Positions 53,774 through 62,929 of a stretch of 64,000 bases of DNA are shown piece after piece. Below the pieces are notes generated by a model. The model saw only the letters and a program-made list of their open reading frames with translations, was not told the origin of the DNA and did not search any database. The stretch is from contig NZ_JAJUXG010000013.1 in NCBI RefSeq assembly GCF_021390535.1, positions 186,001 through 250,000 on the forward strand, in the 5' to 3' direction. Every line of letters starts with the position of its first letter. Within the stretch, counting starts at the first letter, position 1. A program made the translations under genes and the position numbers. The DNA is from Dyadobacter sp. CY312. Its GTDB lineage: Bacteria > Bacteroidota > Bacteroidia > Cytophagales > Spirosomataceae.

Positions 53774-54997
53774 ATGATCTCCGACAGAAGATCCTTTCTT
53801 GAAAAAATGTCACAAATCGGTGCACTCAGTTTACTGCCCGTCGCTCCGGTTTTGGCCAATTCTACCGATACCTTACCTATCGAAGAAAATAATCATTTTG
53901 TCGCCGACCCTTATTTACAAAATCCCGGTAATGATGAAATAACGATTGTGTTTATCACCAGCAAAAATAGTTTCAGCTGGGTGGAATATGGAAGCGGAAC
54001 ATACACCAGTAAAAGAGAATTCGGCTATAATAATGGTCTTATCGAGGCCAACAATCGCGTCAATAAGATTACACTCTCCAACCTTAAACCCGGAACAGAG
54101 CACAAATACAAAGTCGTGTCTACCGAAATACTTGGCTACAAGGGCTCCAAGGTAGAGTTTGGCGAGACGATTTCCAGCCCACTGTATGGTTTCAAGACCC
54201 CTTCGTCAGGGGACGAGGAATTCAAAATGGTTATTTTCAACGACATACACGATCGTCCTCAGATCATTCCGCAATTGCTTTACAGGCATGGTTACACAGG
54301 AAATAAGCGCGATTATGATTTTGTAGTATTTAACGGCGACTGTTTCGATTGGGTGACGTCAGAACAGCAAATGGTGGACCACCTTTTAAAACCGTCTACG
54401 GATGTTTTTGCCAGTGAAATTCCTTTTATACTTACCCAAGGAAATCACGAATGCCGGGGGAGCTTTTCGCGGCGTATTCCGGAATATTTTTCTTATCCGG
54501 AAAATAAATATTACTATTCTTTTACCCGCGGCCCGGTTCATTTTTTAATCCTTGATTCTGGTGAGGATAAAACGGATGACAGTGTTGAGTATGGAGGATT
54601 ATCTGCTTTTGATCGCTACCGGGAGATTCAGAAAAAGTGGCTCGAAAAAGAAATTGAAACTGAAGCATTCAAAAAGGCGGCATTCAGGGTATTGCTGATT
54701 CACATTTCACCCTGGCATTCGGGAGATTGGCATGGGACAATGCATTGTCGCGAGGTGTTCGGACCGGTACTGAATAAGGCAAAAATTGACGTGCAAATAT
54801 CTGGACATACCCACCGATATGCCACGCATGAAGCAGACTCCACCCACAATTTTCCCATCATGATCGGCGGAGGTCCATTGGAAGGAAACCGGACGCTGAT
54901 CAAACTGCATGCAACATCCAAAGAATTGAATTTGAAGATGATACGTGATGACGGCGAGCTGGCAGGAAAATTAACAATCCAGAAGAAGTCAAGGTAG
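53774..54997 (+). CDS. Exported purple-acid-phosphatase-like metallophosphoesterase
   Basis: The 407-residue protein has a Tat-like N-terminus (SDRRSFLEKMSQIGALSLLP), a fibronectin-like purple acid phosphatase N-terminal domain (about 45-140) and a calcineurin-like metallophosphatase domain with metal ligands in IFNDIHD, FNGDCFDW, LTQGNHECRG, LLIHISPWHSGD and ISGHTHRYA. The twin-arginine motif lies at residues 4-6 (DRR). It acts on a phosphoester outside the cytoplasm. The next gene, 48 bp on, is also a phosphoesterase-fold enzyme, so the pair may degrade the same type of substrate. Confidence 0.9.
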   Translation: MISDRRSFLEKMSQIGALSLLPVAPVLANSTDTLPIEENNHFVADPYLQNPGNDEITIVFITSKNSFSWVEYGSGTYTSKREFGYNNGLIEANNRVNKITLSNLKPGTEHKYKVVSTEILGYKGSKVEFGETISSPLYGFKTPSSGDEEFKMVIFNDIHDRPQIIPQLLYRHGYTGNKRDYDFVVFNGDCFDWVTSEQQMVDHLLKPSTDVFASEIPFILTQGNHECRGSFSRRIPEYFSYPENKYYYSFTRGPVHFLILDSGEDKTDDSVEYGGLSAFDRYREIQKKWLEKEIETEAFKKAAFRVLLIHISPWHSGDWHGTMHCREVFGPVLNKAKIDVQISGHTHRYATHEADSTHNFPIMIGGGPLEGNRTLIKLHATSKELNLKMIRDDGELAGKLTIQKKSR

Positions 54998-55045
54998 ATT
55001 TCACCCGATCGAATACTTTAATTATTTATAACTATCCAAATCCAC

Positions 55046-55888
55046 ATGAAGAGTTTATTATTCTGCTTAGCATTATTATCCTGCCTGACAACCTCTGTTC
55101 TGGCACAAAAGAACGCCCCAATCAACATTGCCAGCTACAACATCAGAATGGATACCAAGAGTGATGGAATCAATGCATGGCCCAACCGCAAGGAAAATGT
55201 AAAGGCCCTGATCGTTTATCATGACTTTGACATGTTTGGTGTTCAGGAAGCTTTTATACATCAGTTGAAAGATATATCAGAACTGAGTGCTTATGCCTAC
55301 ACGGGAAAAGGACGGGACGATGGGTTGGAAGGTGGTGAGCATTCATCAATTTTCTACAAAAAAGACCGATTCAAATTACTTCAATCGGGTGATTTCTGGT
55401 TGAATGAAACACCTGATAAGCCGGGAAAAGGCTGGGATGCAACCTGCTGCAACCGCATTTCTTCCTGGGGTAAGTTCAGAGATCTTTTAACCAAAAAAGA
55501 GTTCTTTTTCTTCAACGTACATTTCGATCACCAGGGCGTGGAAGCGCGTCGTCAGTCCGGGTTCCTGATGGTTAAGAAAATCAAGGAAATTGCAGGCAAC
55601 TCAACCACAATACTCACAGGAGACTTCAACTCCACACCGGATACAGAACAGATAAAAACGATCCAAACCTTATTAGGCGATTCGCACGAGATAACCAAAC
55701 AGCCAGTTTACGGCCCTGAGGGAACGTTTAATGCCTTCAAATTTGACGCTCCGATGAAACAACGTATTGATTACATATTCGTTAGCAAGGATGTTGAAGT
55801 GCTTAAATACGGCGTACTAACCGACGCCAAAGACCAGCGATATCCTTCTGATCACCAGCCAGTGGTTGTTAAGGCCATCCTGAAATAA
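55046..55888 (+). CDS. Secreted endonuclease/exonuclease/phosphatase-family protein
   Basis: The 280-residue protein has a signal peptide (ending TSVLAQ) and an EEP domain with the family motifs IASYNIRMDT, FGVQEAF (metal-binding Glu), FNVHFDHQG, LTGDFNSTPD and YPSDHQPVVV (catalytic His). Characterised relatives hydrolyse nucleic acids, sphingomyelin or phosphoinositides. It follows the metallophosphoesterase by 48 bp and has a terminator after it. Confidence 0.92.
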   Translation: MKSLLFCLALLSCLTTSVLAQKNAPINIASYNIRMDTKSDGINAWPNRKENVKALIVYHDFDMFGVQEAFIHQLKDISELSAYAYTGKGRDDGLEGGEHSSIFYKKDRFKLLQSGDFWLNETPDKPGKGWDATCCNRISSWGKFRDLLTKKEFFFFNVHFDHQGVEARRQSGFLMVKKIKEIAGNSTTILTGDFNSTPDTEQIKTIQTLLGDSHEITKQPVYGPEGTFNAFKFDAPMKQRIDYIFVSKDVEVLKYGVLTDAKDQRYPSDHQPVVVKAILK

Positions 55889-55911
55889 TTTTCCAGATTG
55901 TATGAATACAA

Positions 55912-55950
55912 AAAGAGGTTGGCACCTGGTGGGCCAACCTCTTCGTTTTA
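55912..55950. terminator. Bidirectional terminator between convergent genes
   Basis: AAGAGGTTGGC (55913-55923) and GCCAACCTCTT (55933-55943) form a perfect stem. T-rich tails are present on both strands. Confidence 0.85.
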
Positions 55951-55967
55951 TTACTCTGAACTAAGTT

Positions 55968-57731
55968 TTACTTCAAACCCAACTCTTCGCCAATCGCCTT
56001 CACTTTATCTTTCAGATCGGCGTAAACTTTATCAAAATCTTCATTTTTTTCAAGCGCTGCACGAACGCCAACGTAGAACTTAATCTTGGGCTCAGTTCCG
56101 GACGGACGGCAGGTAAACTTGGTTCCGTCTTCGGTAAAGAACTGTAATACGTTTGATGGCTCAATACCCATTTCACCAGACGGAATAGCAGTTGTGGTTC
56201 CAGACGTGAAATCAGTGTTGGTCAGCGCTTTGTAGTCGTCCATTCTGATCACAGGAGAACCAGCAAGTGTTTTTGGAGGATTTGCTCTGAAGTCAGCCAT
56301 CATTTGCTGAATTTCGTCTGCACCAGCTTTTCCTTTTTTAGTCAGGGAAATTAATCCTTCGTAATAGAAACCAAACTGTTTGTAGATTTCCATCAACATA
56401 TCAAAAAGGCTAAGCCCTTTATCTTTGGCATAAGCAGTAAGCTCAGCAATCATAGCGCAGGAAGCAATTGCATCTTTGTCACGCACCGCATCACCGATCA
56501 AATAACCGTAACTTTCTTCACCGCCACCGATAAATTGCTCAATACCTTCTTTTTCGCGAATGACCTGTGCGATGTATTTGAAGCCTGTCAGTGTGTTGTA
56601 GCAGTTTACATTAAAAGCAGCCGCCATTTTGTCGATCAGGTCGGTGGTTACAATGGTTTTACATACGAACTGCGTACCGGTCAGTTTACCCGCATCTTTC
56701 CAGGCATTCAGCAGATAGTAAATCAATACACTGGCTGTTTGGTTACCATTCAGCAATTGAATTTCGCCGTGATGGTTTTTCACTGCGATACCAACACGGT
56801 CTGCATCAGGATCAGTGCCTAAAACCAGATCCGCATCTATTTCCTTCGCCTTATCAACCGCTTTGGACATTGCTTCGGTTTCTTCCGGATTGGGGTAAAC
56901 CACCGTCGGGAATTGTCCGTTGCCGTTAGCCTCTGCCTGTTCTTCGATAATTGTAACAGCTTCAAAACCCATTTTAGAAAGTAAAGAAGGCACAAGTGTT
57001 ACACCCGTTCCATGCAAAGGCGTATACACGATTTTCAAGTCTTTCTGACGTGCAATCGCATCTTTTGAGATCGAAAGAGACAGAATGTGATTCAGGTATT
57101 TTTCGTCAATTTCAGAACCGATTTTAGTGATTTTCGCAGGGTTACCATCAAATTTCACATCATCAATAGACTGTATCGCGTTTACTTCATCAATAATATT
57201 TGAATCGTGTGGTGCCACTACCTGTGAACCATCGTCCCAGTAAGCCTTATAGCCATTGTATTCCTTTGGATTGTGAGAAGCGGTAACCACTACCCCACTT
57301 TTGCAACCTAGTTCACGTATTGCAAACGATAATTCTGGTGTAGGACGCAGTGCTTCAAAAAGGTATACATCGATTCCGTTAGCAGAGAAAATATCTGCAA
57401 TAATTTTAGCAAATTCATCCGATTTAATACGGCTGTCATAAGCAATCGCTACACTTTTTGCCTCATTTGGAAATGCCTTGTTGAGATAATTCGCAAGCCC
57501 CTGTGTAGCCGTGCCCACAGTATAACGGTTCATGCGGTTGGAACCGATTCCGATCAAACCTCTCAAACCACCCGTTCCAAATTCAAGGTCTTTATAAAAT
57601 GCATCGGTAAGTTCTGTGTCGTTTCCCTGATCAATAAGCTGTTGAATAGCTTGTTTTGTATCGATATCATAATCACCGTTCAGCCAGCTATTGACTTTGG
57701 CCATTACACCCGGTTCCAGTTTTGCGGTCAT
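55968..57731 (-). CDS. Phospho-sugar mutase (phosphoglucomutase/phosphomannomutase)
   Basis: The 587-residue enzyme of the alpha-D-phosphohexomutase superfamily interconverts hexose-1- and hexose-6-phosphates. The phosphoserine loop is VTASHNPKEYNGYK (about 140-153), the metal site is GTDPDADRVGI (about 310), the sugar-binding loop is GGEESYGYL (about 405) and the phosphate-binding loop is CRPSGTEPKIKFY (about 543). All catalytic residues are present. The long N-terminus (LTDAFYKDLEFGTGGLRG) is the type found in Pgm/PMM enzymes of Bacteroidota and Firmicutes. It may act with the glucosidase gene that lies upstream on the same strand. Confidence 0.93.
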   Translation of the reverse strand: MTAKLEPGVMAKVNSWLNGDYDIDTKQAIQQLIDQGNDTELTDAFYKDLEFGTGGLRGLIGIGSNRMNRYTVGTATQGLANYLNKAFPNEAKSVAIAYDSRIKSDEFAKIIADIFSANGIDVYLFEALRPTPELSFAIRELGCKSGVVVTASHNPKEYNGYKAYWDDGSQVVAPHDSNIIDEVNAIQSIDDVKFDGNPAKITKIGSEIDEKYLNHILSLSISKDAIARQKDLKIVYTPLHGTGVTLVPSLLSKMGFEAVTIIEEQAEANGNGQFPTVVYPNPEETEAMSKAVDKAKEIDADLVLGTDPDADRVGIAVKNHHGEIQLLNGNQTASVLIYYLLNAWKDAGKLTGTQFVCKTIVTTDLIDKMAAAFNVNCYNTLTGFKYIAQVIREKEGIEQFIGGGEESYGYLIGDAVRDKDAIASCAMIAELTAYAKDKGLSLFDMLMEIYKQFGFYYEGLISLTKKGKAGADEIQQMMADFRANPPKTLAGSPVIRMDDYKALTNTDFTSGTTTAIPSGEMGIEPSNVLQFFTEDGTKFTCRPSGTEPKIKFYVGVRAALEKNEDFDKVYADLKDKVKAIGEELGLK

Positions 57732-57889
57732 AATTAGTTATGTAGAAATGAATTTTGGATAATATTTTAGTTAAAAGCAATCCCTTTTCGATATATAAAA
57801 ACTGATTGTCAGTGATTTATACCGGAAAGGGACGCATAATTATTTTACCAATTCTTATAGAGCACTATAAATGTAAATATATTCGAAAA

Positions 57890-60580
57890 TTATTTACTTA
57901 TTTCTAATTCTTCTTTGGAAGTTTCTACCAGCGTTTCCTTCGCCGTTTTATGAATGAGCTCGGCTACGAGGCCGGTCCAACCAGTTTGATGACTTGCTCC
58001 GCATCCCCGTCCATCGTCGCCGTGGAAATATTCGTAGAACAAAATATGCTCATTGAAGTTAGGATCGTTTTGCAGCTTTTCATCATTGCCATAAACGGCC
58101 CTCTTGCCATCAGGATCCTTTTTGAAGATGTTGATGAGACGGGTGGCAATACCAACGGCTGCATCCTTAATCGTCACCAGATTTCCGGAACCTGTTGGAT
58201 ATTCCACCATGAAATCTTCTCCATAGTAAGCATGGAACTTCATCAATGAGTCAAATATAAGGTAATTCAATGGGAACCAGATTGGACCACGCCAGTTTGA
58301 ATTTCCTCCCATTATATCCGTCAGAGCCTCCCCAGGCGTGTAATCTACCTGCAATACCTCGCCGTTGATATAGAACTTGTAAGGGTTCTCTTCATGGTAT
58401 TTAGACAAAGCCCGCACTCCATAATCTGAAAGGAATTCGCTTTCGTCGAGCATTCGTTTCATGATCATTTTCATCCTGTGTCCACGAAGGATCGAGAGCA
58501 AACGGTTTTCTCCTTTTCCTGATTCAAACCAGCGGGAGATCAACCTTGCAAGGTCGGGACGGTTGGCTAATACCCATTCTACCCTACGCTTGAAAATCGG
58601 CATTTTATCCAGGTTCTGCGGATCCAGAATTTCAACAGCGAATAGTGGTATCAGCCCCACAATAGAGCGAACTTTTAACAGGATACTCTGTCCATTCGGA
58701 ATGTGGATGACATCATAATAAAACTGATCCTCTTCGTCCCAAAGGCTTATTGAGGAATTTTTGCCACCAATAGACTCCATAGCTCCCGCAATGTGCAGGA
58801 AGTGTTCGAAGAACTTGGAAGCCATATCTTGATAAACTGAGTGCGTCAGTGATATTTCAACTGAGATTCGAAGCATGTTGAGCGTATACATGGCCATCCA
58901 GCCGGTTGCATCCGCTTGTTGCAGTTTTCCTCCAAATGGCATTGGCGTAGACCGGTCGAATACACCGATGTTATCCAGCCCAAGGAAGCCGCCACTGAAA
59001 ATGTTATTTCCTGTATCGTCTTTCTGGTTAACCCACCAGGTAAAGTTCAATAGCAGTTTATGGAATATTTTTTCAAGAAACTCTATATCCCCTACACCGT
59101 TATTCTGTTCCCGGTCAATTTCGTATACTTTCCAGGTGGCCCATCCATGTACAGGCGGGTTCACATCCGAGAAATTCCACTCGTATGCAGGTATTTGCCC
59201 ATTTGGGTGCATATAGTATTCCCTAAGCAGTATTTCAAGCTGGCGTTTTGCAAAATCCGCATCCACCCTGGCCAACGGCACACAGTGAAAAGCCAGATCC
59301 CAGGCGGCAAACCATGGATATTCCCATTTATCAGGCATTGAAATAATGTTGGCTGCATACAAATGCTTCCATCCCGAGTTCCGCCCCCATTTCCTCCCCT
59401 GATTCGGACCTGGCTGGGCAGGATCACCTTTCAGCCATTCATATACATTGTAATAGTAGAATTGTTTACTCCACAGCATACCCGCATAAGCCTGGCGCTG
59501 AATGGATTTCAATTCCGGATCGGTAACATCTTTATGTAGATCGTCATAAAAATCGTCAGCTTCCCGAATACGTTTTACGAACAGATCCTCAAATCCACCA
59601 AACGGCTCCGAGATCGTGTGATTCACAAAACGCATGCGAAAGGTGGCGCTTTCGCCAGCTTTAATGGTCTTTGTAAACCGTGCCGATGCTTTGGTACCGA
59701 TGCTATTTGGATTTACAGTGTTGCTTTTCCCTCCGCTTACAATGTAATCGTTGATACCGTCTTTAGGGAAAGCTGTTGTGTTGGCAGTATTGTAGAGCTT
59801 TTTAAAGTTCGTTTCATTTTCACAAAACAAAAGTTCGTCAGCTTCTTCGAGATACAGATTATACTTGCCGTGCTTGCGGTGGGTAACTTCAATTAACCGG
59901 TGTGAAATACCATTCATCATCGGTTTGTAATTATAAGCTTCATAACCCCATGCCCAGGTATTTCTGAACATGATTGTAGGCAAGACAGTGATTGGCGCAT
60001 CCTTGGGTCCACGGTTAAAAACCGTAACCTTCATCAGAATATCTTCTTCGTCCGCCTTGGCGTGCTCTATAAAAATGTCAAAATATTCATTGTTTTCAAA
60101 GATGCCCGTATCCATGATCTCATACTCAGGATCTTCCTTTCCTCTCCTTCCATTCTCCTGGCGGAGTTTGTCGTAAGGAAAAGCCTGCTGTGGATATTTG
60201 TAAAGCATTTTGGTGTAAGAGTGTGTAGGCGTACTATCCAGATAGTAATACATTTCCTTCACATCTTCCCCGTGATTTGATTCCCGGTTGGTAAGACCAA
60301 ATATTCGTTCTTTGATTAGCTTATCCTGATGGTTCCAGAATGCGAAGGACAAACAAATGTGTTGCTTGTTATCTGAAAAACCTCCTATACCATCTTCTCC
60401 CCACCGATAGGCTTTCGAATACGCCATTTCGTGTGTAATGTAATTCCAGGCATCTCCATTGCCGCTGTAATCCTCACGTACCGTACCCCACTGACGTTCT
60501 GATAAATAGGGCCCCCACTTTTTCCATCCCTTATTTTCTTTCTGAAGGCTTAACCTTACTTTTTCAGCGCCTTGTGCCAT
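57890..60580 (-). CDS. GH63/MGH1-like glucosidase
   Basis: The 896-residue cytoplasmic protein matches the MGH1/GH63-like alpha-glucosidase group, with an N-terminal beta-sandwich domain and a C-terminal (alpha/alpha)6 barrel. Landmarks are WGPYLSERQWGTVREDYSG at the start, GRKWGRNSGWKHLYAANIIS and FAAWDLAFHCVPLA in the middle, and IMGGNSNWRGPIWFPLNYL near 785. Related enzymes cleave alpha-glucosides such as mannosylglycerate, glucosylglycerate or sucrose-type sugars. The start at 60580 is the first family-like Met. No signal peptide. Co-directional with the phospho-sugar mutase and 158 bp from it. Confidence 0.88.
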   Translation of the reverse strand: MAQGAEKVRLSLQKENKGWKKWGPYLSERQWGTVREDYSGNGDAWNYITHEMAYSKAYRWGEDGIGGFSDNKQHICLSFAFWNHQDKLIKERIFGLTNRESNHGEDVKEMYYYLDSTPTHSYTKMLYKYPQQAFPYDKLRQENGRRGKEDPEYEIMDTGIFENNEYFDIFIEHAKADEEDILMKVTVFNRGPKDAPITVLPTIMFRNTWAWGYEAYNYKPMMNGISHRLIEVTHRKHGKYNLYLEEADELLFCENETNFKKLYNTANTTAFPKDGINDYIVSGGKSNTVNPNSIGTKASARFTKTIKAGESATFRMRFVNHTISEPFGGFEDLFVKRIREADDFYDDLHKDVTDPELKSIQRQAYAGMLWSKQFYYYNVYEWLKGDPAQPGPNQGRKWGRNSGWKHLYAANIISMPDKWEYPWFAAWDLAFHCVPLARVDADFAKRQLEILLREYYMHPNGQIPAYEWNFSDVNPPVHGWATWKVYEIDREQNNGVGDIEFLEKIFHKLLLNFTWWVNQKDDTGNNIFSGGFLGLDNIGVFDRSTPMPFGGKLQQADATGWMAMYTLNMLRISVEISLTHSVYQDMASKFFEHFLHIAGAMESIGGKNSSISLWDEEDQFYYDVIHIPNGQSILLKVRSIVGLIPLFAVEILDPQNLDKMPIFKRRVEWVLANRPDLARLISRWFESGKGENRLLSILRGHRMKMIMKRMLDESEFLSDYGVRALSKYHEENPYKFYINGEVLQVDYTPGEALTDIMGGNSNWRGPIWFPLNYLIFDSLMKFHAYYGEDFMVEYPTGSGNLVTIKDAAVGIATRLINIFKKDPDGKRAVYGNDEKLQNDPNFNEHILFYEYFHGDDGRGCGASHQTGWTGLVAELIHKTAKETLVETSKEELEISK

Positions 60581-60684
60581 TAATAGTATTAATTTTCTTG
60601 ATGAATCAATTTGTATGTAAACAACCACAAGATAGAAAGTTGCACATTAAAAACGCCATTACTCTCCGTAGAAATTACAAATTA

Positions 60685-60726
60685 TTAAAAAACCACCCTT
60701 ATTTTTTCGGGTGGTTCTCTTTTAAA
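60685..60726 (-). terminator. Terminator of the D-Ala-D-Ala ligase-like gene
   Basis: GAACCACCC and GGGTGGTT form a stem around a ten-base loop rich in A. A T-run follows on the minus strand. It lies 24 bp after the stop at 60750. Confidence 0.75.
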
Positions 60727-60749
60727 ACGTTTGCATTACAATTAATTTT

Positions 60750-62480
60750 TTAAGCTGCTATCCACTCGCTTACACCTGAGATCTCTTCACGTTTTTCGTA
60801 TGGGCGAACTTTGTAATCAACATCTCCTGCATAAAAAGCTGTTGTTTTATTTGCTCTCTCCGCAGTTTCTGACAACAAAGGATGGCGTTCTTCATGAAGC
60901 AGAGCCATTACATCTGCGATGTACTCTTTAAACATGAATGGCTTGGGCAGCTGATAATATTTCCCATCAGCAGCATGAAGAACGGGAACGGCTCTGAATT
61001 TCCCTTCCGCACTTATCTGCCCATATTTAAGCCGCGCTGATACATATTGTTCATCAGTCTCTTCAAAAACGATACCTTTCACGGGACGAATTGACTCCGT
61101 TTCGCTGGTTATACGCTCATCCAGTGAGTACAGCAGTTCACGAAGTTTCCAGGTATTTTTTCCTGTACGGATTCTCTCACGTATCGACTGGCGGATGAGG
61201 TAGGTAAGTGCCTCTGTAACGTTCAGACCGATTTCTGCCATCTGTTTAAAAATAAACGAGGTGGGCGACATACCCGGAATGGTATTCGGATCGTGCAGCA
61301 CAATGGTTCCATCAGGCGTGAGAAAGCCATCAATTCGCACACACACGTTGATCCCTAATTGCTCAAAAACCTGCGCAATAACCTGCTGGATCTCCTGATT
61401 TTTGCTTAGTGTTGTATCCACAGGGATGCGTTTGCGGCTTGCTCCTGCTTTATACTTCGCATTGAAATCGAATACATCAACCAACTTAAGCACTTCGCTC
61501 GGAGGTAAAGCAAGTGGTTTCCCGTCTGCAAACTGAATACAGCCACAAGAGAATTCCTGACCATTTACAAATTCTTCAATGAGTACCTGATCTTCTGCAT
61601 TGGAACTGCTTAGAAAAAGTGTATCATTTTCATGTGCAAAATGCCTGTCTAGTTCTTCAATAAGTTGCTGTGGAAGATAGATGCTTTTACCAGCTAGCAC
61701 TACCGGAAAACCGATTCCTTCATCCAGATTAGCCATTTTTTGAGCAAATGCCCTTTTCTCATCTGTATTCAGAGACGTCCAGCTTTCAGCATTCACCTCT
61801 ATCTGAAAGAAACACTGGTTTACGGCCGCAATAAATTCGTCAAGAGAGTCTTCTTTTACAATAGCAACTCCGATGGAAGAGCCCTGATGTGGAGCTTTAA
61901 TTACCAACGGCAACCCGAGGTGTTTTTTCAGCACCTGAAAAAGTAACGGATATTCGTCCGGAATCCACTGGCTGTAACGTAGTGTCCAGCTCTTTTTTTC
62001 CTGCCCGTTGACCAGGGCTATCATGTCATTTTGGAGGATTTTATCGATACCGACTGCCGAACCCATAAGACCAGGACCGCTGTAAGGGATTTGGTACCAT
62101 TCGAGAAGACCCTGTATAGCACCATCTTCACAACCTGGGCCATGCATGGCCAAAAACGCAAATTCGAAGTGTTCTTTGAATTGGGAAGGCGTAATTTCTA
62201 TTCCGATATTTGCCGGAACTGGCTCACTGGCAAGCTCCGGATGCGATTCTACGTAAGTACTGAAACCGTCTTTACGAACATCAGGAGCAGGGTAAAAGTC
62301 TCGGATTTGACTGGAATACATGTAGCTGTGTTCCAGTTTAATGAAACGCCCGAAGCTATCTACAAATATCGGGATAGGCTCAAAGAGCGATTTGTCTAAA
62401 TATTCAAAGGCGGTTTTCCCGCCTGCGAAAGAAATTTCCCTTTCACGGGAAGGTCCTCCGAAAAACACTCCAATGCGCAT
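60750..62480 (-). CDS. Oversized D-alanine--D-alanine ligase homologue (ATP-grasp)
   Basis: This 576-residue protein has all Ddl landmarks: GGPSREREIS, AMHGPGCEDGAIQGLLEW, IPYSGPGLMGSAVGIDK, VIKAPHQGSSIGV, IEEFVNGQEF and RIDGFLTPDG. It is far longer than a typical Ddl (300-370 residues) because of an insertion of about 70 residues after the GSSIGV strand and a C-terminal extension of about 140 residues with no known domain. The metal site reads LHDPNTIPGM; the usual E-x-NTxPGM Glu is replaced by Asp. It may be the housekeeping Ddl of this organism or a paralogue that joins other residues. It has its own terminator. Confidence 0.8.
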   Translation of the reverse strand: MRIGVFFGGPSREREISFAGGKTAFEYLDKSLFEPIPIFVDSFGRFIKLEHSYMYSSQIRDFYPAPDVRKDGFSTYVESHPELASEPVPANIGIEITPSQFKEHFEFAFLAMHGPGCEDGAIQGLLEWYQIPYSGPGLMGSAVGIDKILQNDMIALVNGQEKKSWTLRYSQWIPDEYPLLFQVLKKHLGLPLVIKAPHQGSSIGVAIVKEDSLDEFIAAVNQCFFQIEVNAESWTSLNTDEKRAFAQKMANLDEGIGFPVVLAGKSIYLPQQLIEELDRHFAHENDTLFLSSSNAEDQVLIEEFVNGQEFSCGCIQFADGKPLALPPSEVLKLVDVFDFNAKYKAGASRKRIPVDTTLSKNQEIQQVIAQVFEQLGINVCVRIDGFLTPDGTIVLHDPNTIPGMSPTSFIFKQMAEIGLNVTEALTYLIRQSIRERIRTGKNTWKLRELLYSLDERITSETESIRPVKGIVFEETDEQYVSARLKYGQISAEGKFRAVPVLHAADGKYYQLPKPFMFKEYIADVMALLHEERHPLLSETAERANKTTAFYAGDVDYKVRPYEKREEISGVSEWIAA

Positions 62481-62588
62481 AAATTTATCCTGATTATTTC
62501 ATTCAAATCGTGACTGCAATATAAGGCAGTATTTGAGATGAATCAATTTCAAGGGTGAATGCACATGAAATATTTCGTCAGAAGGCTA

Positions 62589-62613
62589 TTAAAACCTGAT
62601 CCGGAGATCAGGC
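62589..62613 (-). terminator. Terminator overlapping the NifU-like stop codon
   Basis: CCTGATC (62595-62601) and GATCAGG (62606-62612) form the stem, followed by TTTT on the minus strand. The TGA stop at 62610-62608 lies in the stem. Confidence 0.6.
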
Positions 62614-62865
62614 TAATGCGGCTACGTTAGACGCAACAACTTTGTTCACGTGGGGAACAGCTTTGCGAATCGACTCTTCCAAACCGGCACGGAAAGTCAT
62701 TGCACTCATTGGGCAGCTTTGGCAAGACCCCTGTAATTCAAGCACAACAGTCATGTCGTCCGTCAGTTCTACTAATTTCACATCACCTCCATCTGCATGA
62801 AGATAAGGACGTACCGTTTCGAGCGCCTGCTCTATAAGTTCTATTGTTTTTTCTTTCGAATCCAT
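62608..62865 (-). CDS. NifU-type Fe-S cluster scaffold (Nfu domain)
   Basis: The 85-residue protein is a single NifU C-terminal (Nfu) domain that carries an Fe-S cluster to target proteins. The cluster ligands are in GSCQSCPMSAMTF (Cys48 and Cys51 type CxxC). The YLHADGGDVKLVEL segment is diagnostic. It directly follows the Mrp/ApbC gene on the same strand (64 bp), consistent with a joint role in cluster assembly and transfer. Confidence 0.93.
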   Translation of the reverse strand: MDSKEKTIELIEQALETVRPYLHADGGDVKLVELTDDMTVVLELQGSCQSCPMSAMTFRAGLEESIRKAVPHVNKVVASNVAALA

Positions 62866-62929
62866 TGTAAAAAAATCTATCTGCTAAGATGCAAAAATTT
62901 ATCGTTAAAGTCAAAAATACGCTTCGGTC

